A stretch of 64,000 nucleotides of DNA from Planctomycetota bacterium (GCA_023150475.1 JAKLKU010000003.1:344604-408603), one strand, 5' to 3'; positions 9,579-18,546 are shown, numbered from the stretch's first letter. The notes: generated by a model from the sequence alone, not told the origin. Made by a program: numbers and translations.

Positions 9579-9761
9579 GGAAGCCTCCACTTCGGGTTGA
9601 GCAGCGGCCTCTCCAATTCAGACCGCCCGCCGCGATTTCATCCCAGCCTGCGGCATTTGGGTTCCACGAATTCCGCGGGACGCACGAAAGCGCTTCGTCC
9701 GCGACACGGTGCGCGGCGGCTCCGTGTTCCAGGATCGCGATTCGGGCCCCGCGCCCAGCCG

Positions 9762-9841
9762 CCCAGTGGCTCGGTGGCCCAGTGGCTCGGTGGCCCAGTG
9801 GCCCAGTGGCCCGGTGGCTCGGTGGCTCGGCAGCTCGGCGG
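9762..9841. repeat. Ten tandem 8-bp units (consensus CYCRGTGG)
   Basis: Ten contiguous octamers occur in the 307-bp gap (9579-9885) between an FG-GAP gene and the C-methyltransferase stop. They alternate mainly between CCCAGTGG and CTCGGTGG, and the last two are degenerate. An 8-bp period does not keep reading frame, so this is non-coding. Copy number could vary by slippage. Nothing else was recognised in the gap. Confidence 0.85.
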
Positions 9842-9885
9842 CGCGCTGAAGCTCCTTGCGGCGGCTTCGCGCCCGTCGGAGCGCG

Positions 9886-11139
9886 TCAGACGATCCGCGG
9901 CGACGGGATCGGCACGATGAAGCGGCCGCCGAGCTCTCGGTACTGCGACTGCTGGCGCATGATCTCGTCGGCGAAGTTCCAGGCGAGGATCAGGCAGTAG
10001 TCGGGCCGGCGCTTCGCGAGCTCGTCGGCGTGGAAGACGGGCAGATGCATCCCCGGCGTGAAGAGGCCGACCTTCAACGGGCTCTTGTCGACGGTGAACG
10101 GCACGAGGTCCGTGCCGATGCCGCAGTACTGGAGCAGCGTGTTGCCTTTCGCCGGCGCGCCGTACGCGCCGAGCGTCTTGCCTTCGCTCTTCAGCTTCTT
10201 CAGGAGCGCCACGAGGTCCGCGCGTTGCTTCGCCGACGCCTTCGCGAGCGTCTGCATCCGCGCGAGCGACGTGTAGCCCTTGCCGCGTTCCGCGCGCGCC
10301 AGGTCGAGCACCGCCGGCGCGTGCTCGCGGACGTCGTCGGCGCTCTTCGCGTACATGCGGATCGACCCGCCGTGCACCGGCTTGCGATCGATGCGCACGA
10401 GGCGCAGACCCGCGCGTTCGGCGATGACGAGCAACGCGCTGATCGAGAAGTAGCAGAGGTGCTCGTGGTAGACGGTGTCGTACTCGTTGTGTTCGACGAA
10501 CTCCTCGATGTACGGCGCTTCGACCGACACGAGGCCGCCGGGACGCAGGAACGCTCGCGCCGCCGCGAGGAACTTGACCGGCTCGTCGACGTGCGCGAGC
10601 ACGTTGTTCGCGATCACGGCAGCGGCCGCGCCGTACTGCGCACGCAGCGCCCTGGCCGTCTCCGGTCCGAAGAACTCGTTGACGGTGCGCACGCCCGCCG
10701 CGTTCGCGCTCGCCGCGATGTTGGTCGCAGGTTCGACGCCGAGCACGCGCACGCCTCGCGCCAGGAACTTCTTCAGCAACGACCCGTCGTTCGACGCCGC
10801 TTCGACGACGAGGTCGTTCGGGCCGAGGCCGAGCAGCTCGCAAATCGTCTTCGCGTACTCTTCGTTGTGGACCTGCATCGTGTCCGACGTGCCGGTCACG
10901 TAGAGATAGTTCGAGAAGAGCACGCTCGGATCGATGACGTCGACGAGCTGCACGAGCCCGCATTCGGTGCACAGCACCACTTCGAGCGGGAAACGTTGCT
11001 CGTTCGCGAACTCGTCGGGCGAGCGCAAGAGCGCGTTCGCCAGCGCTTGGCGGCCGAGGTCCAGGAACGGCGCGAGCGTCGTCGCGCCGCAGCCGCGGCA
11101 CGTCGTCCGACGATGGTGCAAGGTCCGAGCTTGGGTCAT
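9886..11139 (-). CDS. Sugar C-methyltransferase (zinc-binding, SAM-dependent class I)
   Basis: This 417-residue protein has the three-part layout of NDP-sugar C-methyltransferases: an N-terminal zinc-binding region with CRGCG (residues 14-18) and CTECG, a SAM-binding domain around VVEAASNDGSLL and VLGVEPATN, and a C-terminal domain with YGAPAKGNTLLQY. The family adds a methyl branch to a 4-keto sugar nucleotide. Together with the CDP-glucose enzymes at 1293-3052 this points to a CDP-linked branched deoxysugar. ATG 11139 follows the epimerase stop by 11 nt with no Shine-Dalgarno, so translation is probably coupled. Confidence 0.87.
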   Translation of the reverse strand: MTQARTLHHRRTTCRGCGATTLAPFLDLGRQALANALLRSPDEFANEQRFPLEVVLCTECGLVQLVDVIDPSVLFSNYLYVTGTSDTMQVHNEEYAKTICELLGLGPNDLVVEAASNDGSLLKKFLARGVRVLGVEPATNIAASANAAGVRTVNEFFGPETARALRAQYGAAAAVIANNVLAHVDEPVKFLAAARAFLRPGGLVSVEAPYIEEFVEHNEYDTVYHEHLCYFSISALLVIAERAGLRLVRIDRKPVHGGSIRMYAKSADDVREHAPAVLDLARAERGKGYTSLARMQTLAKASAKQRADLVALLKKLKSEGKTLGAYGAPAKGNTLLQYCGIGTDLVPFTVDKSPLKVGLFTPGMHLPVFHADELAKRRPDYCLILAWNFADEIMRQQSQYRELGGRFIVPIPSPRIV

Positions 11140-11150
11140 GGCGGGTGAGC

Positions 11151-12134
11151 TTAGGTCGCGCGAGCTTCGAAGTCGCGCGTGCGCGCGACGCCGTCCGACG
11201 GCACGAGTCGCGGCGTCCAACCGGTCGCCGCGAGGAGCCGCGCGTTCGTCGGCGGCAAGTGCTGCATCTCGTCCGCCGCGGTCGGCAACGCGCCGAAACC
11301 GAGGCGTGTCATGCCGATCCCGAGCACGGCGGCCGCGTTGAGCGCGAACTGGCGCACGCTCGTCAGCTTGCCGGTCGCGACGTTGATCGCGCAGGGCTCC
11401 GAGAGTTTCGCGAGCGCGAGCCGCAGCAGTCCTTCGGCGCTCTCTTCGACGTAGACGAAGTCGCGCTGTTGACGGCCTTCGGTCAGTGGAATGGTCGCCG
11501 TGCTCTCGCGCGCCGCGAGCAACGTCGGCAGCAGCCGGCCCGGGATCTCGCCAGGCCCGTACACCGTGAAGAGCCGACCGACGACCGCCGGGAATCCCGC
11601 GAGCTCCGCACGCAGGAGCAACGACAACGTGCCGCGCAACTTCGCATGGCCGTAGTCGGTGGTGGGCGCGCACTCGCTCGTCTCGGCGAGGTCGTTCGTG
11701 AGCGCGCCGTACTCCGCGGCCGAACCCGCGTGCACGAACGGCGTGCCCGGCCAACCCGGCGTGTGGCCCTCGGCGAAACTCACCGCGAGTTCGGTCACGA
11801 GCTCCTCGTTGAGTCGGCGCATCAGCTTGGGCTCGCGTTGATGGCGCGCGACTCCGTAGCCCGCGAGGTTGAAGAGCACCGCCGGCTTCGTCGCGAGCAG
11901 GAGCTCGCGCGCCGAGCCCGAGCGCGAGAAGTCGACGGCTCGCACGGTGCCGCGCACGCCGAAGCGCGCGAACACGGGCTGGGCGCGCGCGACATCGAGC
12001 ACCGCGAGCGTCAGCTCCGCGCCGCTTTCGGTCAGCAACCGCGCGACCCAGCGACCGATGAAACCGTCGGCGCCGAGCACGAGCACACGTGCGCCTTGGA
12101 ACGGCGCGAGGGCTTTGAGGCGGGACGCGGACAT
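11151..12134 (-). CDS. NAD-dependent sugar epimerase/dehydratase (extended SDR)
   Basis: This 327-residue extended SDR has the cofactor motif GADGFIGRWV near residue 20 and the active-site pair YGHAK mid-protein, preceded by a Ser-rich GSAAEYG. It is the first gene of a two-gene unit with the C-methyltransferase. In that position it would most simply act as the 4-ketoreductase or epimerase that finishes the branched CDP-sugar, but the exact step cannot be read. ATG 12134 gives the expected start (MSASRLKALAPFQGARVLV). Longer in-frame starts upstream lack family resemblance. Confidence 0.85.
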   Translation of the reverse strand: MSASRLKALAPFQGARVLVLGADGFIGRWVARLLTESGAELTLAVLDVARAQPVFARFGVRGTVRAVDFSRSGSARELLLATKPAVLFNLAGYGVARHQREPKLMRRLNEELVTELAVSFAEGHTPGWPGTPFVHAGSAAEYGALTNDLAETSECAPTTDYGHAKLRGTLSLLLRAELAGFPAVVGRLFTVYGPGEIPGRLLPTLLAARESTATIPLTEGRQQRDFVYVEESAEGLLRLALAKLSEPCAINVATGKLTSVRQFALNAAAVLGIGMTRLGFGALPTAADEMQHLPPTNARLLAATGWTPRLVPSDGVARTRDFEARAT

Positions 12135-12254
12135 GGCGACGGGCGGCACTCTATCGGCTGGGCGACCGGGAGGAACGAAGTGCTCGTGCCGCGTCGAGCC
12201 GACGGCGGAATGCGCGGGAGCTCGAGTTCGACGAGCCGTCTGACGCACGGGTCT

Positions 12255-12270
12255 GCTCGCCTCGGCGAGC
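12255..12270 (-). terminator. Hairpin after the GT39-like gene
   Basis: GCTCGC - CTCG - GCGAGC (6-bp perfect stem with a tetraloop) lies 8 nt past the stop of the membrane protein gene on the minus strand. No T-tract follows, so it may be a weak or Rho-assisted end. Confidence 0.4.
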
Positions 12271-12278
12271 CGGCGGAC

Positions 12279-14372
12279 TCAGCGAGCCGGCGTGTTCGGC
12301 GCGACGCCGGGCGCGAGCGGACCTTCGAGCACTTCGAAGTCGCGCCCGGTCTCGCTCGGGCCTGCGATCACCCACACGGGACGGTCCGCGTAGTGCGCGA
12401 GCAGCTGCGCGCGCACTTCGGGGTTCTTGTCCCACGCGTAGATCGGCGCGTCGGCCTCGAAATCGAGCGGATTCAGGATCGCGGCGCTCGCGTAGTCGGG
12501 GTGCCGTTTGCCGCGTACGAGCACCAGACTCCGGCCGAAGTCGACGCGCTCGGCGAGTTCGCGCGCGCCGGGCGTCATGCCGCGGTAGTCGCGGTACTTG
12601 TCGAGCGCGCGCCACGGCACGAAGAGCAAGAGCGCGCCGAGCGACAGCGCGCCCGCCGCGGCGAGCCAACGCGCACGCTGCTCCGCGTCCTCGCCGAGAC
12701 GCGTCAGGCCGCCGACCGCGAGCACGACGAGCGGCACGATCACGAGCTGCCAATAACGCGCACCGAAATCCGGACCGCCCGCGAACCAGTAGAGACTGTT
12801 CGAGCCGACGATCGCGAGCACGAAGACGACGCACGCTCGTTCGAAGCGCGTCCACGGCCTCAACGCGAGCGCGAGCCACACGAGCACCAGCGAGCCGCAC
12901 GCCCAGCCGAAGAGCTCGACGTCGATCGCGAACGTGTTGAACTGCGCGTTGACGAGCGCCTGGAACGGCGTGTGTCCGGGCCACGGATCGAGACCGCCCC
13001 AATCGAGGCCCTTGTCGGGTCCGAAGCCGAGGTCGTTCTTGCCCGGTCCGTAGACCGTGTCGACGTAGTGGTTGATCGGGAAGACCTTCGCCGAGCCCGT
13101 GAGCGCAGCGTTGTACGGGAGCACGCACGCCGCGACGACCGCCGTGCCGAGCACGAGACCGGCGAGCGCGCCGAACTTCAGGCGCTTGCCGCCGAAACCG
13201 AGCGCCCACACTCCGAGGCACAGCGCGAGCACGAGCCCTTCGAGCGGCCGGATCGTCGCGACCATGCCGACGCCGGCGCCGCCGAACCAGGCCCACGCGC
13301 TCTTCCCCGTGCGGCCCGCGCGCGCGACGCCGAGCGCACCGGCGAGCGCGCACACGAGCGTCCACGTGTGCGTCATGAAGCTCATGTCGAGGAACACGAA
13401 CCACGGTGAACACGCGAGCAGCGCCGTCGCGATCCGCGCGTTGCGCAGACTCGTCACTTCGCGCAGCAGTGCGTACGCGAGCAGGATCGCGACACCGCCG
13501 AGCACGGGGTTCACCAGCCACTCGGCGCCCAACGGCGCCGCCGGCGCGAGCGCGAACGGCCAGCCCGGATTGACCGGCGAGTACCACCGTCCGTCCTCGA
13601 GCAGCATCAAGTCGACGTCGAATGCTTCCGGCACCGGCGGCGCGGGCACGGAGAGCACGCCGGTCGCGAGGTAACGCGCGTGCAGCAGGTAGACGACTTC
13701 GTCGGGCACGTGCGGATGGCGCTCGTAGACGAAGAACGCGAGCAGCGCGGCGACGGCGACGCTCGCGAGCGCGAGGAGACACGCGAAACCGTCGAGTCGG
13801 CCCGGCTCGGGTTCGTCGCGTTGCCGCGCGCTTCCCGCGCCGTCGCGTTCGGGCCCGAACCACGCGTCTGCTCGGACCCTCACCCCGTCGAGTCCGTCGC
13901 TCGAGAGCGCCCACGCGCCGAGCAACACGGCGCCGAACGTCGCGGCGTGCACGGCGCCGACGAGCACGAACTCGAGGGCCGAGTCGAACGCGGGCTGGCG
14001 CAGCTTCGCGGCGCTCGCGAGCGACGCGACGACGACGAACAGCGCGCCGACGAACCCGAGGCGCCGTTCGATCCACGCCGCGAGTTCGCGCATGCGCCGG
14101 ACGCAGGCGACGACGACGCAGACGAACTCGAGCGCGAGCACGCCGAGCGCGAGCGACGTCGCGAGCGGCGCGCGCTCGAAGCGCTCGGCGAGGAACACGT
14201 GCTGGTAGGTGACGCGCGGCCCGGCGTCGTAGAGCCAGAGCAACGCTGCGAACGACAGAGCGGCCAGTCCGAACCAACGCGCGGCACGCCCGCCGATCCG
14301 CGGCGCGCACTTGGCCAGCACGAGCAAGACGGCGGCCAAGCCGCTCGACAACGCCCACGCGGCGGCGCTCAC
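12279..14372 (-). CDS. Multi-pass membrane glycosyltransferase-like protein (GT39/ArnT-like)
   Basis: This is a roughly 697-residue integral membrane protein with a dozen or more hydrophobic segments. After an N-terminal block of helices it shows YERHPHVPDEVVYLLHARYL. The acidic pair PDE at the end of an early periplasmic loop, followed by Y...A, is typical of GT39/PMT/ArnT-type polyprenyl-phosphate-sugar transferases. A soluble C-terminal part follows the last helix. The start is taken as GTG 14372, with GAGGA 9 nt upstream. Earlier in-frame codons would overlap the divergent gene and read as charged low-quality sequence. It probably moves a sugar from a lipid carrier at the outer face of the inner membrane, and the GT2 at 16271 could make that carrier-linked sugar. 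Acceptor unknown. Confidence 0.72.
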   Translation of the reverse strand: MSAAAWALSSGLAAVLLVLAKCAPRIGGRAARWFGLAALSFAALLWLYDAGPRVTYQHVFLAERFERAPLATSLALGVLALEFVCVVVACVRRMRELAAWIERRLGFVGALFVVVASLASAAKLRQPAFDSALEFVLVGAVHAATFGAVLLGAWALSSDGLDGVRVRADAWFGPERDGAGSARQRDEPEPGRLDGFACLLALASVAVAALLAFFVYERHPHVPDEVVYLLHARYLATGVLSVPAPPVPEAFDVDLMLLEDGRWYSPVNPGWPFALAPAAPLGAEWLVNPVLGGVAILLAYALLREVTSLRNARIATALLACSPWFVFLDMSFMTHTWTLVCALAGALGVARAGRTGKSAWAWFGGAGVGMVATIRPLEGLVLALCLGVWALGFGGKRLKFGALAGLVLGTAVVAACVLPYNAALTGSAKVFPINHYVDTVYGPGKNDLGFGPDKGLDWGGLDPWPGHTPFQALVNAQFNTFAIDVELFGWACGSLVLVWLALALRPWTRFERACVVFVLAIVGSNSLYWFAGGPDFGARYWQLVIVPLVVLAVGGLTRLGEDAEQRARWLAAAGALSLGALLLFVPWRALDKYRDYRGMTPGARELAERVDFGRSLVLVRGKRHPDYASAAILNPLDFEADAPIYAWDKNPEVRAQLLAHYADRPVWVIAGPSETGRDFEVLEGPLAPGVAPNTPAR

Positions 14373-14553
14373 GTCCGGCGATCCTCGAAGTGAAGGTGCA
14401 TGTCCAGCGGCCGATGATCCCGCTCCGTCGGACGAATTCCAGCACCAGCACGAACCCACACCCGCCGGATGGTCCCGTTCCGGAGCCCGCGACGCCGCGC
14501 GGACTCGACTCTCGACGCGTGCCTGCCGAATGGCCAAGCTCTGCGCCGCCCGC

Positions 14554-16167
14554 ATGCGCCTCCTCGCCTCCGTCCGCGTCCGGCTGTTCCTCGTCTGCTG
14601 GATCCTGTTCTCGCTCTTCTTCGCGACCAACGTCGTCCGCGAGCACTATCCGGCGTTCGCGTTGCTCGACCGCGGCGACTTCAAGTGCGATCGCTACGCG
14701 AACATGCACGCGGACATCTTCCAGCACACCGACGGGCACTGGTACGTCGGCAACAACCTGCTCGGCTCGATGCCCGCCGTGCTCGTGCTCGGGATCTTCG
14801 ATCCCGTGCTCGACCGGCTCGAGGAGCACTCGAAGGCGAAGCTCGCGGCGAATCCCGAACTCGCGGACGCGCCGTACGACACCAAGTACCCCAACCGTCA
14901 GAAGATGTGGCGGCTGGTCAAACAGGCCGGCCTCGACCTGCGTTTCGGCGCCTCGACGGCGCTGACGAGCGTGTTCCTGATGGCGCCGCTCTCGGCGTTG
15001 CTCGCGGTGCTCGTCTTCGACGTCCTGCGCCGCCGCGCCGTCGAACGCGGGCGCGCCGTGTGGCTCGCGCTGCTCTTCGCATTCGGCACGCCGGTCTTCT
15101 ATCGGACCGGCCACCTGAACCACAACATGTTCCTGATGGAGACGACGTTCGCGGCGTTCGTCGTCGTGTGGTTCGGCTCCGACGCGAATCGTGGGTTGTC
15201 GCTCGGGAAGAAGCTCGGCTTCGGCGCGCTGCTCGGCGCGACGTGCGCGCTCGACTACGCGGGGTTCGTGCTCGCGGGGATGCTCTTCCTCTACTTCGCC
15301 GTGCCGCGGCTCTCGAAGGCCGGCGTCGCGAAGTTGCTCGTCGATTGCGTGCCGATCGCGCTCGCGAGCCTGCCGTTCCTCGCCTTCCTCCTCTGGACGC
15401 AGTGGCTGATGTACGGCGATCCGTTCACGCCCGGCCAGAAAGTGATGCCGCACCAGAACGAGTACGTCGATCAGGGTTACCGCGGGATCGGTTTCCCGGT
15501 GCCCGAGATCTTCCTCAAGAACCTGATCGCGCCGGGTTGGGGGCTCTACACGTTCGGCCCGTTGCTCCTGCTCGCGCTGCTGCCGGCCGCGCGCTTCATC
15601 AAGGCCGACAAACTCGTGTTCCCGCTCCACGAACGGCGCTGGAGCCTCGCGCTCGTGCTCGCGTTCATGCTGTTCTGCGCGGCGAACTGGTACTCGCTGC
15701 TGCAGTTCAACACGGGCTTCCGCTACTTGCTGCCGTGCGTGCCGTTCCTGTTCCTCGCGGCGAGCGATTGGCTCGCACGGATGCGCACGCCCGTGCTGGT
15801 CGCGCTGTCCGTGGTCGTGATCACGCACGGCGTCGTGCTCGCGATGACGCGCGAAGTGAACGACACCGAGAACCTGATCCGCCACGAAGCGGTCGACCAA
15901 GGCACGAGCGAGCTCTCGCTGCCGGGTTATTGGAAGCGGATGCTGACCGAGACGCCGATCCCGGTCGCCTATCGCCGCATCGACCGGGAAGGCCCACAAC
16001 TTCCGTGGCTCAACGTCGTGAAGCAGACGCAGCCCGACCTGAAGGAGCGCCTTTCGAGCCCGTGGCTCCCGCTGGTCCTGATCGGCGTCGCGATCACGCT
16101 CTGCCTCGGTCTCTGGCGGCTCGGCGCGCGCGCGGAAACGCGCTCGACGCGCGTTCGCCGCACGTGA
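14554..16167 (+). CDS. Multi-pass membrane protein, glycosyltransferase-like, divergent from the GT39-like gene
   Basis: This is a 537-residue membrane protein with about ten hydrophobic segments. A first helix (RLFLVCWILFSLFFATNVV) is followed by a long polar loop with the distinctive phrase RGDFKCDRYANMHADIF. A later loop contains PHQNEYVDQGYRGIGFPVPE, and the cytosolic tail is Arg-rich. This recalls GT39-like membrane glycosyltransferases of planctomycetes, but no DE/DD motif could be placed. ATG 14554 is preferred to ATG 14530 because CAAGCTC lies before it, similar to the sequence before the uup start. The GT2 gene follows about 100 nt downstream on the same strand. Confidence 0.7.
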   Translation: MRLLASVRVRLFLVCWILFSLFFATNVVREHYPAFALLDRGDFKCDRYANMHADIFQHTDGHWYVGNNLLGSMPAVLVLGIFDPVLDRLEEHSKAKLAANPELADAPYDTKYPNRQKMWRLVKQAGLDLRFGASTALTSVFLMAPLSALLAVLVFDVLRRRAVERGRAVWLALLFAFGTPVFYRTGHLNHNMFLMETTFAAFVVVWFGSDANRGLSLGKKLGFGALLGATCALDYAGFVLAGMLFLYFAVPRLSKAGVAKLLVDCVPIALASLPFLAFLLWTQWLMYGDPFTPGQKVMPHQNEYVDQGYRGIGFPVPEIFLKNLIAPGWGLYTFGPLLLLALLPAARFIKADKLVFPLHERRWSLALVLAFMLFCAANWYSLLQFNTGFRYLLPCVPFLFLAASDWLARMRTPVLVALSVVVITHGVVLAMTREVNDTENLIRHEAVDQGTSELSLPGYWKRMLTETPIPVAYRRIDREGPQLPWLNVVKQTQPDLKERLSSPWLPLVLIGVAITLCLGLWRLGARAETRSTRVRRT

Positions 16168-16270
16168 AAACGTTTCCAACTCGCGCATCGCACTCGCGAC
16201 GAGCTGCGCACGCTTGATTCGGCCCCCCGTTCGCGCCGATCATGCCGCGTCCGACGTCCCCCGAACGCCG

Positions 16271-17077
16271 ATGACCGCCCCCACTCCGCTCGTCGACCTC
16301 ATCATTCCCGTCTTGAACGAAGTCAAGGCGCTGGAGAAGAGCGTCGAGACCGTGCGCGCCTTCCTCGGGAAGACGTTCCCGTACCGTTGGCGCGTCACGA
16401 TCGCGGACAACGGCTCGACCGACGGCACGCGCGACGTCGGCGAGATGCTCCAGAAGAAGTACCCGGGCGAGGTCTTCTTCTTCGCGATCCCGCAGCGCGG
16501 TCGCGGCCGCGCGTTGCGCCTCGCGTGGACGCAGAGCCCCGCCGACATCATGGCGTACACCGACGTCGACCTCTCGACGGAGCTCGAAGCGCTCGAAGTG
16601 TTGTGCCGGGCGATCCACGAACAGGGCTTCGACCTCGGCACGGGCTCGCGCCTGCAGAAGACGAGCCGCGTCAAGCGCGGCCCGAAGCGCGAGTTCATCT
16701 CGCGTTGTTACAACCTGATGGTGAAGGGCATGCTCTTCACGCACTTCTCCGACGCGCAATGCGGCTTCAAGGCCGTGTCTCGCGAAGTCGTCGAGAAGGT
16801 CGTCCCGCATGTCGAGGACCAAGCGTGGTTCTTCGACACCGAGCTCCTCTCGCTCGCCGAGAAGCAGGGCTATCGCATCAAGGACCACCCGGTGCTCTGG
16901 ATCGACGACGAGGACAGCCGCGTCAAGATCGTCAAGACCGCCTGGGAGGACATCAAGGGTCTGGTCCGCGTCCGCTTCTACCTCTGGTCGAGCGCGTTCC
17001 GCGCGACTCGCGCGGAGTGGCGCAAAGGCTCGCCGTCGCTGCGCGCCGCGGCGCACGGCGAACGCGCGCGCGTCTGA
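16271..17077 (+). CDS. GT2 glycosyltransferase, dolichyl/polyprenyl-phosphate glucosyltransferase-like
   Basis: This 268-residue GT-A fold enzyme begins DLIIPVLNE and carries IADNGSTDGTRD, then PQRGRGRALRLAW, the DVDLS metal-binding motif (DXD) near residue 99, GSRLQKTSRVKRGPKREF, and DAQCGFKAVSR. These are the hallmarks of Alg5-type dolichyl-phosphate beta-glucosyltransferases and their bacterial relatives. It should transfer a hexose from a nucleotide sugar to a polyprenyl phosphate at the cytosolic membrane face, feeding membrane transferases such as the neighbours at 12279-16167. ATG 16271 gives the family N-terminus (MTAPTPLVDLIIPV). An upstream TTG would add residues without similarity. 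Confidence 0.88.
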   Translation: MTAPTPLVDLIIPVLNEVKALEKSVETVRAFLGKTFPYRWRVTIADNGSTDGTRDVGEMLQKKYPGEVFFFAIPQRGRGRALRLAWTQSPADIMAYTDVDLSTELEALEVLCRAIHEQGFDLGTGSRLQKTSRVKRGPKREFISRCYNLMVKGMLFTHFSDAQCGFKAVSREVVEKVVPHVEDQAWFFDTELLSLAEKQGYRIKDHPVLWIDDEDSRVKIVKTAWEDIKGLVRVRFYLWSSAFRATRAEWRKGSPSLRAAAHGERARV

Positions 17078-17105
17078 TCGTTCCGTCCTCGGCTTGAGCG
17101 AGCGA

Positions 17106-17130
17106 GCGCGAGCTGTCAGACTCGCGCGCC
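17106..17130 (+). promoter_or_regulatory. Hairpin and possible -10 directly before the RyR-domain gene
   Basis: GCGCGAG (17106-17112) pairs perfectly with CTCGCGC (17121-17127), with an 8-nt loop. The second arm stops 3 nt before the ATG and no Shine-Dalgarno is present. Inside it, CAGACT (17117-17122) lies 8 nt before the start, so it could be a -10 element of a leaderless message. Otherwise the hairpin is a GT2 terminator or occludes initiation. Confidence 0.4.
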
Positions 17131-18546
17131 ATGTCGGATCCCGCCGACTACCGCCCTCGACCGATCGAGACGTCTGGTGACCGCGACCCGCTCGGCCCGC
17201 CGGAGCTGATCGAACGGCTCGCGGAGAACGCGCACGCGATCTGGGCACGCTGGAGATCCGCGGAGCAGGCACGCGGGAGTTCGTCCGCGCGAGACGCGGA
17301 CTCGAAGGCGCCACTCTTCGTGCCGTGGCCGACTCTGCCCGAACCGGAGCGCCAACTCGATCGCGAACTCGTCGTCGAGACCCTTCGCGCCGCGAGAGTC
17401 CTGGGCTTCCGCGTCGAGCCTCCGGCTCCCCCCGCGACCGACGCGGAATCCGCCGCCGCCGATGCGTGGCGAGCGGCGCTCGCACGCAGCGCCCGGGCGC
17501 ACTCGGATCCGACGCAGAACGCCGCCCGACCCGACTTCGACATGAACGACGCGCCGGAACTCGCCGATCCGGCTCTGCCCGCTTTCCCGAGATTCCTTGG
17601 CGCGCTTCGGGAGCTCCAGAATCAGCTCTACCCCACCTGGAAGAGTACCGACGACGAGGCAGCGCGGTTGCGGCGTCGACACCACCGGATCGCCTTGGGC
17701 GCGATCGCATTCGGCACGGCAGCGATCCTCGCGGCGGTCGCGCAACTCGCGGCGCCCGCGAGCGCCGCGTGGAGTCGAACTCTGCCGTGGATCGAGTTCG
17801 CGTGCGCCGCCGGCGCGGCGACGTGTGTCATCTCTGGCCTCGCCACGCGCTCGCGAGACAAGTGGCTCGCGGCGCGCCACACGGCCGAGCAATTGCGCGC
17901 GCTCAAGTTTCGCGCGCTCGCGGACGTCCGCTTGTGGCACGACTTCCAAGCATGGCGAGCGAAATTGTCCGACCGCATGCAAGACGTGCTCACGACCGCG
18001 AACCGCGGGCACGCAGCCAACGCGACGGACGCGCACCCTGCGCACCAACGGAGCACGCTCGCGGCGGAACTCACGACGGCGGAGAGTCGGGCCCTCGCGG
18101 CGTACTACGTGACGAAACGTGCGTGGTACCAACGCGAGTACTTCGTGCGGGAGCAGCACCGCGGCCGCTTCGCCGCGGCGTGGCACCACCGCAATCTGGG
18201 CGTCGCCCTCGTGCTGACGAGCTTGGCGTTGGTGTTCGTGCACGTCGGACTCGAGCTCGTCACGCACCCGCCGCACGCGCTGCTCACTTGGCTGGTCGCA
18301 CTCGCGGCCGCGCTTCCCGTGCTCGGCTTCGGAGTGCGGGCATGGTTGGGCGCGTTCGAAACGCCGCGCCGTCACGCGCTCTTCCGGAACCATGCCGAGA
18401 GGCTCGAACGCCACATCGCAGAGCTCGAGCGCCGGGCCTCGGTGCCGTCGGAAACTCTGGCGCAGATCGCGCACGGCGAGTCCGTCTTCGAGCACGAACG
18501 GGCGGAGTGGTCTCGGCTGCTCTCCGAAACCGAGTGGTTCGTCTGA
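17131..18546 (+). CDS. RyR-domain protein with two 2TM (SLATT/DUF4231-like) units
   Basis: This is a 471-residue protein. Residues 6-96 match the RyR domain well: YRPRPIETS, then LIERLAENAHAIWARWR, then ARDADSKAPLFVPWPTLPE, then QLDRELVVETLRAARVLGF. A linker (97-165) leads into two hairpins of membrane helices (about 186-208 and 219-238; 356-376 and 383-403). Each is accompanied by the basic/aromatic helices seen in SLATT-type 2TM domains (KWLAARHTAEQLRALKFRAL after the first pair, YYVTKRAWYQREYF before the second). In bacteria, RyR and SLATT domains are reported in nucleotide-signal and conflict systems, where SLATT is thought to be a membrane-active effector. No cyclase or SLOG partner is adjacent. 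The RyR domain may be the ligand sensor; that is inference. Confidence 0.75.
   Translation: MSDPADYRPRPIETSGDRDPLGPPELIERLAENAHAIWARWRSAEQARGSSSARDADSKAPLFVPWPTLPEPERQLDRELVVETLRAARVLGFRVEPPAPPATDAESAAADAWRAALARSARAHSDPTQNAARPDFDMNDAPELADPALPAFPRFLGALRELQNQLYPTWKSTDDEAARLRRRHHRIALGAIAFGTAAILAAVAQLAAPASAAWSRTLPWIEFACAAGAATCVISGLATRSRDKWLAARHTAEQLRALKFRALADVRLWHDFQAWRAKLSDRMQDVLTTANRGHAANATDAHPAHQRSTLAAELTTAESRALAAYYVTKRAWYQREYFVREQHRGRFAAAWHHRNLGVALVLTSLALVFVHVGLELVTHPPHALLTWLVALAAALPVLGFGVRAWLGAFETPRRHALFRNHAERLERHIAELERRASVPSETLAQIAHGESVFEHERAEWSRLLSETEWFV

Noticed and set aside
9762..9841. CRISPR array
   Set aside because: The units are contiguous 8-bp repeats without spacers, and no cas genes are nearby.
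11148..11153. TAAGCT as a -10 element for the C-methyltransferase
   Set aside because: TAA is the stop codon of the preceding epimerase gene in an 11-nt operon gap, so the match is probably incidental.
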